From assembly GCF_016862195.1 (NCBI RefSeq), contig NZ_BOMM01000076.1, forward strand, positions 1 through 63,866: DNA of 63,866 bases, given 5' to 3'. The notes under the pieces were generated by a model, which was given only the letters and a program-made list of their open reading frames with translations, did not search any database and was not told the DNA's origin. Shown piece after piece: positions 33,225-42,280 of this stretch; the stretch's first letter is position 1, and every line of letters begins with the position of its first letter. This stretch comes from Paractinoplanes ferrugineus. GTDB taxonomy: Bacteria; Actinomycetota; Actinomycetes; Mycobacteriales; Micromonosporaceae. The position numbers were made by a program, and so were the translations under genes.

Positions 33225-34304
33225 ATGACGATCGCCGCACCCGTCGCAACCGCCGTCCGGGTGGCCTCGATCCCGGCCGGCCACCCGTACGTGCGTAACG
33301 TGCTGGCCGGCACCGGCGTCCGCCTGCTGCCCGATCCCCCGCCGCCGGGCGCCCCGGACGGACGGTGGTGGCCGCCGGTCATGTGCGACGCCGCCTGGGT
33401 CGACGCCAACGCGGACCGCTTCGACGTCATGCACCTGCACTTCGGAACCGAGTCCTACCCGACCGCACACCTGCGCTCGCTCGTCCGCGCGCTGCGCGCC
33501 GGCGGCCGGCCGCTGATCTACACGCTGCACGATCTCGAGAACCCGCAACTGGCCGACCAGGCGCCGCACCGGGAGCACCTCGACGTGCTGGTCCGGGCGG
33601 CCGACGAGCTGGTCACCCTGACCCCGGGCGCGGCGGCCGCGATCGAGCGGCGCTGGAGCCGGACGGCCGAGGTCATCCCGCACCCGCACGTGCTGCCGCT
33701 CGACGCGGACGTCCCGGCCGGGACCCCGAGCGACCCGTACGTCCTCGGCGTGCACCTGCGCGACATCCGGCCCGGCACCGACGCCGTCCGCACCGTCGCC
33801 ACCCTGCTCGACGCCCTCGACCACCTGCGCGCGCAGGGCCTCGGCGCGACCGCCCGGGTGCAGGTCAACGAGCGGGTCCGCGACGAGGCCGCGCGCGCTC
33901 AGGTGGCCGCGCTGATCGCCACGCACCCGGCGGCCGAGCTGCGCCGCACCGCCCGGCTCGGCGACGACGCCCTCGCCCGGTCCATCGCCGACCTCGACGT
34001 CGCCGTCCTGCCGTACCGCACCGGCACCCACTCCGGCTGGGCCGAGCTGTGCTGGGACCTCGGCGTGCCGGTGGCCGGGCCGCCCGTGGGCTTCGCGCAC
34101 GAGCAGCATCCGGCGGACTTCGCCGTCTTCGACGCCGGCGACGGGGCCGGGCTCGCCGGTGCCGTGCGGCGGCTGGTCGCCGGTGCGCCCCGCCCGGGTT
34201 CGGCCGCCCGCGCGCTGCGCACGGCCGCGCGGCGCCGGCAGCGCATCGCCCAGTCGGCCGCGATCACCGCCGCCCACGCCGCCCTGTACGAGCGCGTCGC
34301 ATGA
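33225..34304 (+). CDS. GT-B fold glycosyltransferase
   Basis: A 359-residue protein. The start at 33225 has GAGGA upstream; earlier in-frame codons run into the divergent promoter. N-terminal half: VRVASIPAGHPYVRNVLAG, FDVMHLHFGTESYP, LIYTLHDLENPQL and ELVTLTPGAAAAIERRW, the GT-B acceptor side. C-terminal half: VLGVHLRDIRPGTDAV, RTARLGDDALARSIADLDVAVLPYRTGTHSGWAELCWDLGVPVAGP, where SGWAELCWDLG stands in for the donor-binding loop. It is related in layout to the 31191-32162 protein and to GT4 enzymes. Its stop overlaps the next start (ATGA). It is the first gene of the plus-strand arm. Confidence 0.75.
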   Translation: MTIAAPVATAVRVASIPAGHPYVRNVLAGTGVRLLPDPPPPGAPDGRWWPPVMCDAAWVDANADRFDVMHLHFGTESYPTAHLRSLVRALRAGGRPLIYTLHDLENPQLADQAPHREHLDVLVRAADELVTLTPGAAAAIERRWSRTAEVIPHPHVLPLDADVPAGTPSDPYVLGVHLRDIRPGTDAVRTVATLLDALDHLRAQGLGATARVQVNERVRDEAARAQVAALIATHPAAELRRTARLGDDALARSIADLDVAVLPYRTGTHSGWAELCWDLGVPVAGPPVGFAHEQHPADFAVFDAGDGAGLAGAVRRLVAGAPRPGSAARALRTAARRRQRIAQSAAITAAHAALYERVA

Positions 34305-35407
34305 GCGTCCGTCCCCGCACCATCGCCGTCATCGCACCGCTTCGCCACCCGATCCGGGAACCGCACGCCGGCGGTCTCGAGGCCATGGTCTGGGACCGCG
34401 TCCGGATGCTGCGCGCCCGCGGGCATCGGGTGCTGCTCTGCGCCGTGGCGGGCTCGCAGTTCCAGGAGGACGGCCCGGCCGAGTTCCGGCTGCCGGCCGT
34501 CGTCTGGCCGGACGAGCGGGACGCCACCGACTCCACCTTTCCGCCGGGCCACCTGGAGCGCGCCGTCCCGGCCCTGGAGGCGGCACTCGACTTCATCCGG
34601 CGCCACGCCGACACGATCGACCTGGTCGACAACCACAGCCTGCACCCGCAGCCGCTGACCTGGGCCGACCGGCTCGGGGTGCCGATGGTCACCACCCTGC
34701 ACACCCCGCCCCTGCCGCGGCTCGTGCCGGCCGCCCGCGCCGCCGAGCACCACGGGCGCCTGCTCGCGGTGAGCGCCTACACCGCCGCCGAATGGCGCGA
34801 GCACGGGGTCGAGGCGGCCGTGCTGCCGAACGCGGTCGACGCCGGCCGCTGGCATCTCGGGGCGGGCGGGCGGGACCTCGTCTGGTTCGGGCGCATCGTG
34901 CCGGAGAAGGGCGTGCATCTCGCCGTGCGGGCGGCCCGGCTGACCGGCCGTACGCTGCGCATCGCGGGCCGGGTCGGCGACGTGCCGTACTTCCGGGAAC
35001 AGATCCGCCCGTACCTCGGTGACGGCGTCGACTACCTCGGGCCGCTCGGGCAACCGGCGCTCGCCGACCTCGTCGGCGGCAGCGCCTGCGCTCTGGTCAC
35101 CCCGCTCTGGCAGGAGCCGTTCGGGCTGGTCGTCGCGGAGGCGCTGGCCACCGGCACGCCGGTCGCCGCGTTCGACATCGGCGGCATCGGCGAGGTCGCG
35201 GGCTCGGCCCCGGCGGTCCGCCTCGTGCGGACCGGTGACGCCATCGCGCTGGCCGAGGCCGCGGAGCAGCTCGCCACCGAGCGCGGCCACGATCCCGCGC
35301 TGCGGTTGGGCACCCGCACCGCCGCCCTCGCCCGATTCTCCCTCGAGCACCGGGCCGCCGAGCTGGAGACCGTTTTCGACATGGCCGGAGCCGGCGCATG
35401 GGTCTGA
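34301..35407 (+). CDS. GT4 family glycosyltransferase
   Basis: A 368-residue GT-B transferase. The N-terminal domain has HPIREPHAGGLEAMVWDRVRML and TIDLVDNHSLHPQPL. The C-terminal donor domain has LVWFGRIVPEKGVHLAVRAARL, LRIAGRVGDVPYF, YLGPLGQPALADLVGGS and the full GT4 signature EPFGLVVAEALATGTPVAAFDIGGIGEV. This is the clearest classical GT4 enzyme in the cluster. It starts by ATGA overlap with the previous gene, and its end overlaps the next by 10 bp, so the four plus-strand genes form a tightly coupled operon. The donor is probably a UDP- or GDP-sugar (family knowledge). Confidence 0.9.
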   Translation: MSVRPRTIAVIAPLRHPIREPHAGGLEAMVWDRVRMLRARGHRVLLCAVAGSQFQEDGPAEFRLPAVVWPDERDATDSTFPPGHLERAVPALEAALDFIRRHADTIDLVDNHSLHPQPLTWADRLGVPMVTTLHTPPLPRLVPAARAAEHHGRLLAVSAYTAAEWREHGVEAAVLPNAVDAGRWHLGAGGRDLVWFGRIVPEKGVHLAVRAARLTGRTLRIAGRVGDVPYFREQIRPYLGDGVDYLGPLGQPALADLVGGSACALVTPLWQEPFGLVVAEALATGTPVAAFDIGGIGEVAGSAPAVRLVRTGDAIALAEAAEQLATERGHDPALRLGTRTAALARFSLEHRAAELETVFDMAGAGAWV

Positions 35408-36363
35408 CCGGTTGGTACGTCCACCACCACGGTGCGGGGCACCTGACCCGGTTCCGGGCGGTGCGCCGGTTCCTGCCGGGTGCGGTGGTGGTCTTCAGCT
35501 CGCTGCCGGAACCGGCGGCACTCCCGCCCGCGACGACCTGGATCCACCTGGACCGCGACGACGACGGCCGGCCGGCCGACGCCGACCCCACCGCGGGCGG
35601 CCTGCTGCACTGGGCGCCGCTCGGGCACGCCGGGCACGCGCGCCGGTTCGCGGCCATCGCCGGGGCGCTCGGCGCCCGGCGCTTCGATCGGTTCGTCGTG
35701 GACGTGTCGGTCGAGGTGGCCCTCCTGGTACGCCTTCTCGGCGTGCCGACCGTCGTCATCACCCAGCCCGGTGACCGCGGCGACGCCCCGCACCGGCTCG
35801 CCTATTCGACGGCGGCCCGGGTGCTGGCCCCGTGGCCGGCCGGCACGCACCCCGCCCCCGCCACCCGCGCCCTCGTCGAGGTCGGCGGCATCTCCCGCTT
35901 CGACGGTCGGGAACGGGTTGTCCGACCGGACCCCGGCACGGTGCTCGTGCTGGGCGCCGGCGTGGCCGAACCGGACTTCGCCGCCGCCGCGTCCGCCACC
36001 CCCGGGACCCGCTGGCAGCTCGCCGGCGGTTCGGCGGCGACCTGGCTCGACGACCCCTGGGCGGCACTGCAGCGCGCCGAGGTGGTGGTGACCGCCGCCG
36101 GACAGAACAGCATCGCGGACATCGCCGCCGCCGGGGCGCGGGCGGTCGTGGTGCCGCAGCCACGGCCGTTCGACGAGCAGGTGGCCACCGGCCGGGTCCT
36201 CGCCGACCGCCGGCTGGCCGTCGTCGAACCGGCCTGGCCCGCCCCGCACGAGTGGCCCGCGGTCCTCGACCGGGCCCGCGCCCAGCACCCGGACTGGACA
36301 CAGTGGGGTGTCGCCGGGGCGGCGCGCCGGGCGGCCGAGGCGATCACCGAGGTGGGCGCGTGA
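35398..36363 (+). CDS. GT28/MurG-like glycosyltransferase
   Basis: A 321-residue protein. It opens GWYVHHHGAGHLTRF, the glycine/His-rich loop typical of MurG-like and GT28 proteins, and ends with VTAAGQNSIADIAAAGARAVVVPQPRPFDEQ, the donor-sugar-binding segment of that group. Between them lies FDRFVVDVSVEVALLVRLLGVPTVVITQPGDRGD. Such proteins use UDP-sugars. Overlap on both sides (10 bp with the upstream gene, GTGA with the downstream) shows translational coupling. Although MurG-like, it is not the cell-wall MurG, which sits in the dcw cluster and is longer. Confidence 0.82.
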   Translation: MGLTGWYVHHHGAGHLTRFRAVRRFLPGAVVVFSSLPEPAALPPATTWIHLDRDDDGRPADADPTAGGLLHWAPLGHAGHARRFAAIAGALGARRFDRFVVDVSVEVALLVRLLGVPTVVITQPGDRGDAPHRLAYSTAARVLAPWPAGTHPAPATRALVEVGGISRFDGRERVVRPDPGTVLVLGAGVAEPDFAAAASATPGTRWQLAGGSAATWLDDPWAALQRAEVVVTAAGQNSIADIAAAGARAVVVPQPRPFDEQVATGRVLADRRLAVVEPAWPAPHEWPAVLDRARAQHPDWTQWGVAGAARRAAEAITEVGA

Positions 36364-37175
36364 CCGCGGTCGTCACCCTGGGCTCGGCCGCCCGCCTCGA
36401 CCACGTACGCCGGCAGCAACGGATGCTCGGGGCCGAGCCCGTCCGCCGGGTGCTCGTCTGGCTCGACGCCGACCCGCCGCCGGCGTCCGTGCCGGAGTTC
36501 GCCGGTGCCGAGCTGGTGCACGTGCCGCCCGGCGAGCACGGCCTGCGGCTGGCCGCCGGGCGTAACCAGGGCGCCCGCACCGCCGACGCCGGCCTGCTCG
36601 TCTTCCTCGACGCCGACTGTCTGCCCGGCCCCGGCCTGCTCGCCCGCTACCGCGCCGCGGCGGACGCGCACCCGGGCGCCCTGCTCTGCGGCCCGGTCAC
36701 CTACCTGCCGAAGGGCGTACGCCCGGTGGACGCGACCGCGTTACCGGCGTTGACCGCCCCGCACGCGGCCCGGCCCGCCCCACCCGACGGCGAGCACGTC
36801 GTCGCCGGACCGGACGACTACCGGCTCTTCTGGTCGCTGTCCTTCGCGGTCACCGCCCCGACGTGGGACACCCTGGGCGGCTTCGACGAGGCCTACCAGG
36901 GTTACGGCGGCGAGGACACCGACCTGGCCCGCACCGCGGCCGCGGCGGGCGTCCCGCTCGTCTGGGTCGGCGGCGCGCACGCCTACCACCAGTACCACCC
37001 GACCTCGTCGCCGCCGTGGCAGCACCTCGACGACATCCTGCGCAACGGCCGCCTCTTCGCCGAGCGCTGGGGCTCCTGGCCGATGCAGGGCTGGCTGGAC
37101 GCCTTCGCCGAGGCGGGCGCCATCGAGCCGACCCCGGCCGGCTGGCAGCGCCGCCCCCGACCACCGGCCGCCTAG
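36360..37175 (+). CDS. GT2 family glycosyltransferase
   Basis: A 271-residue GT-A enzyme starting at GTG within a GTGA overlap. LGSAARLDHVRRQQRML, LRLAAGRNQGARTADAGLLVFLDADCLPGPGLLARY with the DxD, and the acceptor-side GGFDEAYQGYGGEDTDLARTAAAAG are typical of GT2 and of N-terminal galactosyltransferase-like proteins. It is shorter than the minus-strand GT2 and lacks its extra domain. It is the last gene of the plus-strand arm and ends 28 bp before the convergent LacI gene. Confidence 0.88.
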   Translation: MTAVVTLGSAARLDHVRRQQRMLGAEPVRRVLVWLDADPPPASVPEFAGAELVHVPPGEHGLRLAAGRNQGARTADAGLLVFLDADCLPGPGLLARYRAAADAHPGALLCGPVTYLPKGVRPVDATALPALTAPHAARPAPPDGEHVVAGPDDYRLFWSLSFAVTAPTWDTLGGFDEAYQGYGGEDTDLARTAAAAGVPLVWVGGAHAYHQYHPTSSPPWQHLDDILRNGRLFAERWGSWPMQGWLDAFAEAGAIEPTPAGWQRRPRPPAA

Positions 37176-37202
37176 CCCTCAACCGCCTGGTCGGGCGGCG
37201 GG

Positions 37203-38225
37203 TCACGGGGTGCAGCCGCAGGTCCGGCCCACCACCAGGTTGCCGGTCAGGCGTACGTGGGTGGGCGGGGTGCCGGGTTCCCGGATGTCCTGCAGCAGTC
37301 GGGCGCAGGCGATGCGGGCCAGATATTCGACATCCTGCCGCATCGTGGTCAGGGGCGGGATGGTGAAGCGGGCCGCCCGGGTGCCGCCGACCGACACCAC
37401 GGCGACGTCGTCGGGCACCCGCAGACCGAGCTCCCAGCAGGCGTGCAGCGCCCCGAACGCCTGCACGTCGGAGGCCACGAACAGGGCGGTCGGGCGGCGG
37501 CCGTACACCGCCCAGGGCCGGCCGTGCTCGCTGAGCAGCAGGCCGGCCGCCTGGTAGCCGCCCTCCTCGCCGGCGTCGGCGAACGCGACCAGGCCGTCGC
37601 CGGCCGGCCGGCCGGTGCGGTGCTGCTGGTCGCGCCAACCGGCCAGGCGCAATCCGTCGGTACTGACGTACGGCGGGCCGACGATGCACCCGATCAGGTC
37701 GTGGCCGTGCACCTGGAGGTGGTCGACCGCGCCGGCGGCGTCCCGTTCGTCGTCCATGCTCACCGTGGACAGCGTGTTGCCGACGCGTTCCTCGAGGACG
37801 AGCACCGGTTGCTCGACGTCGGCGAGCGGGGCGCCGGACAGCGACACCCCGGAGGTGATGATCAGCCCGTCGGCCTTGCGGTCGACGAACGTCCGGAGCA
37901 GCCGCTCCTCGCTCGACCGGTTGCCGTACGTGCTGGCGGTCAGCGTGAGGTAGCCCTGCTCGGTCAGGCTCCGCTCGATCGCCTCGGCCAGCGCCCCGTA
38001 GAACGGGTTGCTGCGGTTGGGGGTCAGCAGGCCGATCGTCTGGGTGCTGCCTCCGCGCAGCGCACTGGCGATCGCGTTCGGCCGGTAGCCGAGCTGTTCG
38101 ATCGCGGCCAGGACCCGTTCCCGGGTGCCGATCGCGACCGGCCGTGGTCCGTTGTTCAGGACGTAGCTGACCACGGCGGGGGAGACGCCGGCGGCACGCG
38201 CCACATCCGATCGGGTTACCGCCAA
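37203..38225 (-). CDS. LacI family transcriptional regulator of the nucleoside operon
   Basis: A 340-residue regulator. The HTH (residues 3-22; RSDVARAAGVSPAVVSYVLN) and hinge helix (NAIASALRGG) are followed by a periplasmic-binding-type effector domain (about 60-335; TIGLLTPNRSNPFYGALAEAIE, GLIITSGVSLSG, VAVVSVGGTRAARFTIPPLTTM). It is the last gene of an operon with nucleoside hydrolase, an ABC importer and ribokinase, 11 bases after ribokinase. The effector is therefore probably ribose or a nucleoside. The double operator at 43248-43285 in front of the operon is its likely binding site. Confidence 0.92.
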   Translation of the reverse strand: MAVTRSDVARAAGVSPAVVSYVLNNGPRPVAIGTRERVLAAIEQLGYRPNAIASALRGGSTQTIGLLTPNRSNPFYGALAEAIERSLTEQGYLTLTASTYGNRSSEERLLRTFVDRKADGLIITSGVSLSGAPLADVEQPVLVLEERVGNTLSTVSMDDERDAAGAVDHLQVHGHDLIGCIVGPPYVSTDGLRLAGWRDQQHRTGRPAGDGLVAFADAGEEGGYQAAGLLLSEHGRPWAVYGRRPTALFVASDVQAFGALHACWELGLRVPDDVAVVSVGGTRAARFTIPPLTTMRQDVEYLARIACARLLQDIREPGTPPTHVRLTGNLVVGRTCGCTP

Positions 38226-38236
38226 GCTCTGCTCCC

Positions 38237-39166
38237 CTAGCTGAAGGCGGCCTCGAGCCCGAGGTCCGCGAGCGAAGGATACGACGACTGGGCGCCCGGG
38301 CTCTGCACCGCGAAGGTTCCGGCGCGCACTCCGACGGTCACCGCGTCCGCCAGGCCGGACCCGGCGGCCAGCCGGACGGCGAGCGCGCCCACGAAGGCGT
38401 CCCCGGCACCGGTGGTGTCGACGACGGCCGTGGGCCGGGGTGCCGGGACGTGCCCGGTGCCGTCCGCGTCGGCCCAGCAGGCTCCCTCGGCACCGACCGT
38501 GACGACGACCGAGCGGGCGCGTGAGCGCAGTTCGGCGACCGCCCGCTGGGCCGCCTCGGCGCCGCGCACCTCCCAGCCGAGCAGGCCGCCGGCCTCGGCC
38601 TCGTTGAGCACCAGCGGATCGCAGTGGGCGAGCAGGTCGCCGGCCACCGGCTGGTAGGGCGCGAGGTTGAGGATCACCCGGGCACCCGCCGTGGCGGCCG
38701 CCGTGATGGCCGCGGTGATGATCTCGGGCAACACCTCGGCCTGCATGACGATGGTGGCGGCGCCGGTCTCGGCGGTGATCCGATTGACCGTACGGGCGAC
38801 CCGCTCACTGGTCAGCGCGAAGTTGGTGCCCGGCACGACGGTGATCGAGTTCTCCCCGGAGTCGTAGACGAGCACCAGGGCGAGGCCCGTACGCCCGCGG
38901 CTGATGATCTCGACGTTCGTCGTGTCGACGCCCTCGGATCTCAGCTCGCGGATCAGCTGCGCCCCGTCGGCGTCGTCGCCGACGGAGGCGACGAAGCTGA
39001 CGTCGCCCCGCAGCCGGGCCATCGCCACGGCCTGGTTGGCCCCCTTGCCGCCGGGCTGCTTGAGAAGGTCGGTGGCGAGGACGGTCTCGCCCGGCCCGGG
39101 CGGTTCCGCGACGCGGACGATGTAGTCCTGATTGGCCGAACCCACCACGATGATGCCTTTACTCAC
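38237..39166 (-). CDS. rbsK: ribokinase (PfkB family)
   Basis: A 309-residue sugar kinase from GTG 39166, which overlaps the stop of the permease gene (GTGA) and has a GGAG site. PfkB signature 1 is GGKGANQAVAMARL near the N-terminus and signature 2 is VDTTGAGDAFVGALAVRLA near residue 250, where the Asp is the catalytic base. IVVGSANQDYIVRVAEPPGPGETV is typical of ribokinase. It phosphorylates ribose at O5. Placed after a nucleoside hydrolase, it would handle ribose freed from nucleosides; such clusters can also serve deoxyribose or another pentose. Confidence 0.9.
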   Translation of the reverse strand: MSKGIIVVGSANQDYIVRVAEPPGPGETVLATDLLKQPGGKGANQAVAMARLRGDVSFVASVGDDADGAQLIRELRSEGVDTTNVEIISRGRTGLALVLVYDSGENSITVVPGTNFALTSERVARTVNRITAETGAATIVMQAEVLPEIITAAITAAATAGARVILNLAPYQPVAGDLLAHCDPLVLNEAEAGGLLGWEVRGAEAAQRAVAELRSRARSVVVTVGAEGACWADADGTGHVPAPRPTAVVDTTGAGDAFVGALAVRLAAGSGLADAVTVGVRAGTFAVQSPGAQSSYPSLADLGLEAAFS

Positions 39167-40020
39167 TTCTCTCCACTTCCGATCGAGAGGCGTCCGAAGA
39201 AGCGCTGGAGCACGAACATGCTGATCGCCGGCACGAGCGTGAGCACGATGGTGCCGGCGAAGTTCTGCCCGTAGTCGGCCGCGTGCTCGCCGAAGGTACC
39301 GGCCAGGGCGACCGGGGCGAGTTGCAGCCGGTTGTCGCTGACGATCAGCAGCGGCCACAGGAAAGCGGTCCACTGGCCGAGGAAGATGAGCAGGGCCGAG
39401 TTGGTGAGGGCGGGACCACTGAGCCGGGCGTACAGCGAGAAGAGAATTCTCGGTTCGGAGGCGCCGTCGAGCATCGCGGCCTCCCGGTACGACTGCGGGA
39501 TGCCCATGAAGTACTGCCGCAGGTTGAAGATGGCGAGACCGTTGCCGATGCCGGGCAGGATCAACCCGATCATGGTGTTGCCCAGCCCCCAGTCGGTGAA
39601 CTGCTGGGCCAGCGGGATCGCGATCGCCTCGAACGGCACCATGAAGCTGATCACGATCACCGCGAAGATCAGGTTGCGGCCGGGGAACTCGTAGACCGCG
39701 AGGGCGTACGCGGCCATCGCCGACAGCGCCAGGCCGATCCCGACCGAGGCGATGCAGACGACGAACGAGTTGAGCAGCGCCCGCGCGAATCCCGAGTCGA
39801 CCAGCAGGTGCACGTAGTTCTCGAAGGTGACCTCGGACGGGATGACCAGATGCCAGCTCAGCGGCGACATCGTGGTGAGGATCTCGGCGTTCGGGCGGAA
39901 CGATCCGATCAGGATCCAGACGGCCGGCAGGACGAACGCCAGCCCGACGACGACGGCCACCGCGGTCAGCACGATCGTGCCGGTCCTCGACCGGCGCCGG
40001 GGCAGTTCGGTGGTGGTCAT
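39163..40020 (-). CDS. ABC sugar/nucleoside permease, MalG type
   Basis: A 285-residue inner-membrane subunit with six predicted helices. The EAA loop YREAAMLDGASEPRILFSLYARLSGPAL docks the ATPase. The start LPAVWILIGSFRPNAEI is typical of CUT1-family MalG-like subunits. The ATG overlaps the partner permease stop by 4 bp, and its own stop overlaps ribokinase. No ATPase gene lies in the operon, as is usual for actinomycete CUT1 importers that share MsiK. Confidence 0.92.
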   Translation of the reverse strand: MTTTELPRRRSRTGTIVLTAVAVVVGLAFVLPAVWILIGSFRPNAEILTTMSPLSWHLVIPSEVTFENYVHLLVDSGFARALLNSFVVCIASVGIGLALSAMAAYALAVYEFPGRNLIFAVIVISFMVPFEAIAIPLAQQFTDWGLGNTMIGLILPGIGNGLAIFNLRQYFMGIPQSYREAAMLDGASEPRILFSLYARLSGPALTNSALLIFLGQWTAFLWPLLIVSDNRLQLAPVALAGTFGEHAADYGQNFAGTIVLTLVPAISMFVLQRFFGRLSIGSGEK

Positions 40021-40940
40021 CGCGGCGTCCTCTCCTCGCGCAGCAGCCGGAACTGCAGGAGCACGAAGAAGATCATGATGACGGTGAGGATGACGACCTC
40101 GGCCGCGCCCAGGTTCCGGCTGCCGTACCCGTAGGTGGTGCGGTAGGCGTCGAACATCAGCAACGTCGTGCTGTTCTGCGGACCGCCCTGGGTCAGCAGC
40201 TGAACGGGCACGAACAGCACGAAGTTGGCGACCGTGTCGGCGACCAGGACGAACAGCAGCGGCCGCTTGAGCATCGGGACGGTGATGCTGAAGAACGTGC
40301 GGATCGCGCCCGCCCGGTCGATCTTCGCGGCGTCGTAGAGCTCCTCCGGGATCGCCTGCAGGCCGGAGATGAGGAACAGCATCCAGTAGCCGATGCCGAT
40401 CCAGCTGGCCAGCAGGATGATGCCCGCGAGGGCCTGGTTCGGTGAGGTCAGGAACGGTTGCGGGTTGCCGCCGATCGCGCTGATCAGCGCGTTTATCGGG
40501 CCGTTTGGGTTGAGCGCCGCACCCCAGGCGATGCACGAGCCGACGATCGGCACGGTCACCGGCACGAACACCAGCGTGCGCCACACCCCGACGGCCGGGA
40601 TCTTCTGCACGAACAACACCGCCAGCAGCAACGCGAGCGTGATCTGCAGCGGGTTGATGATGACGTTGAAGATCAGCGTACGGACGATGGTGCCGACGAA
40701 GTTGGGGTCGGCGAACAGCGACTCGTAGTTGCCCAGCCCGTGGAAGGTGGCCGGGATGATGCCGCCCGGGAACGCCTTGTAGAGGCTCTGCGAGAGAGCC
40801 CCGACGGTCGGCACGACGCGCAGCACGATGAGCGCGGCGATCGCGGGCGACAGGAAGATCGCGGCCCACCCGAGTTCCTGCCGGCGGCCGGCCCGCCGCC
40901 GCTTACCGGCGGCGGGCGCGGATACGGTGGAGGAGGCCAT
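40017..40940 (-). CDS. ABC sugar/nucleoside permease, MalF type
   Basis: A 307-residue inner-membrane subunit. After a basic N-terminus come six helices; helix one is WAAIFLSPAIAALIVLRVVP. The EAA loop IPEELYDAAKIDRAGAIRTFFSITVPML contacts the ATPase. The ATG shares a base with the stop of the binding-protein gene (TAATG). With the MalG-type partner it forms the transmembrane channel of the importer. Confidence 0.92.
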   Translation of the reverse strand: MASSTVSAPAAGKRRRAGRRQELGWAAIFLSPAIAALIVLRVVPTVGALSQSLYKAFPGGIIPATFHGLGNYESLFADPNFVGTIVRTLIFNVIINPLQITLALLLAVLFVQKIPAVGVWRTLVFVPVTVPIVGSCIAWGAALNPNGPINALISAIGGNPQPFLTSPNQALAGIILLASWIGIGYWMLFLISGLQAIPEELYDAAKIDRAGAIRTFFSITVPMLKRPLLFVLVADTVANFVLFVPVQLLTQGGPQNSTTLLMFDAYRTTYGYGSRNLGAAEVVILTVIMIFFVLLQFRLLREERTPR

Positions 40941-42259
40941 TACTGATACTTCTTCCAAGCGGTGGCCAGCTGGGCCGAGGCACTGTCCAGCGAGGTCTTC
41001 GCGTCAACACCGTTACGGATGTCGGCGAAGGCCTGGTTGAGGATCGTCTCGAACTCGATGTAGCCGATCGTCGGGACCCGGTTGACGGCGGTTTTCGAGG
41101 TCTCGAAGTCGATGATCTTCGCGGCGTTCTGGCCGGCCGGCGAGGAGAACACCGACTTCTGGAAGTAGATCTTCTTGCCGTCCGGGGTGGCCGCCAGCTC
41201 CGGGTCGGAGCGGTACTTGATGTAGCCGCCGCCCTCGTCGACAGCCATCCACTTCATGAAGATCGCCGCGGCTTCCTTCTGCTTGCTGAACGGGTTCATG
41301 GCGAGCGACCAGGAGCCGGTCGGGGTGGCCGGCTTGCCGCCGTCGAAGACCGGCTGCGGGGCGACTCCCCAGTCGACCTTGGACTCGCCGAGCTGCGGGA
41401 TCAACCAGGGGCCTTCGACCATGTACGCGGCCCGGCCGGCCACGAACGCTGGATCGGTCTCCTCGGACTTCATCCCCTTCGGCGCGACACCCTGCTTGAA
41501 CAGATCGCCGTACCAGGTGAACGCCTTGACCCACGACTCCGAGGTGAAGTCCGGCGTCAGGTTCTTGTCGCCGGACGCCCCCACCGACCCGCCGAGCTGC
41601 ACCGGCAGCGGCTCCAGCTGGTAGTAGCGGTCGAACTGGCCGAACAGGAAGCCGTACTGGGCGCCCGCCGACTTGGCCTTGGCCGCGTCGGTGGTGAGCT
41701 TCTCCCAGGTCATCCGCTGGGCCGGGTCGGCGGACGGTTCGGGCAGGCCGGCCTTCTTCAGCAGCGCCTTGTTGTAGTAGAGCAGCTGGGTGGAGTTGGC
41801 GATCGGCAACGCCCAGAGCTTGTCCTGGTACATCCCCGAGTCGTAGGCCGTCGGGTCGAACGTGCTCTTGAAGCTCGCGAAAGCCTTCGTCAGGTCCTCC
41901 GCCTCGCCGCGGGCGGCGAGCGCGGAGATGCGCGGCTGGTCCGCCCAGTAGACGTCGGGGTCGCCGCCCTTGTTGGCGATCCGCGCGTCGAGCGTGCTGT
42001 TCAGGCTGTCGAACGGCACCGACTGGTAGTCCACCTTGATGGTCGGGTGCGCCTTCTGGAAGGCGTCGATGACCTCCTGCATGTGGGCAGTCTTGAGGTC
42101 GAGGATGCTGAGCACCTTGACGGTCGCGGTCGGGTCGCTGCTCGGCAGCGACCAGCCACCGCCGCTGCCGCCGCTGCTGTCACCGTCCGCGCCGGAGCAG
42201 CCGGAGAGGACCAGGGCCGAGGCGGCCAAGGCCGCGATTACTGGCTTTATGAATTTCAT
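40940..42259 (-). CDS. extracellular solute-binding lipoprotein of the ABC importer
   Basis: A 439-residue lipoprotein. A signal sequence ends in the lipobox LVLSGC with the lipidated Cys21, followed by a Ser/Gly linker. The mature domain is of the family 1 (MalE-like) type: TVKVLSILDLKTAHMQEVIDAFQKAHPTIKVDYQSV, DVYWADQPRISALAARGE, and WALPIANSTQLLYYNKALLKKAGLPEP. Its place between nucleoside hydrolase and permeases suggests nucleoside or ribose-type ligands, but MalE-like proteins usually bind oligosaccharides, so the ligand is uncertain. Confidence 0.9.
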   Translation of the reverse strand: MKFIKPVIAALAASALVLSGCSGADGDSSGGSGGGWSLPSSDPTATVKVLSILDLKTAHMQEVIDAFQKAHPTIKVDYQSVPFDSLNSTLDARIANKGGDPDVYWADQPRISALAARGEAEDLTKAFASFKSTFDPTAYDSGMYQDKLWALPIANSTQLLYYNKALLKKAGLPEPSADPAQRMTWEKLTTDAAKAKSAGAQYGFLFGQFDRYYQLEPLPVQLGGSVGASGDKNLTPDFTSESWVKAFTWYGDLFKQGVAPKGMKSEETDPAFVAGRAAYMVEGPWLIPQLGESKVDWGVAPQPVFDGGKPATPTGSWSLAMNPFSKQKEAAAIFMKWMAVDEGGGYIKYRSDPELAATPDGKKIYFQKSVFSSPAGQNAAKIIDFETSKTAVNRVPTIGYIEFETILNQAFADIRNGVDAKTSLDSASAQLATAWKKYQ

Positions 42260-42280
42260 CGGGGGCGTCCCTTCTCTTGC

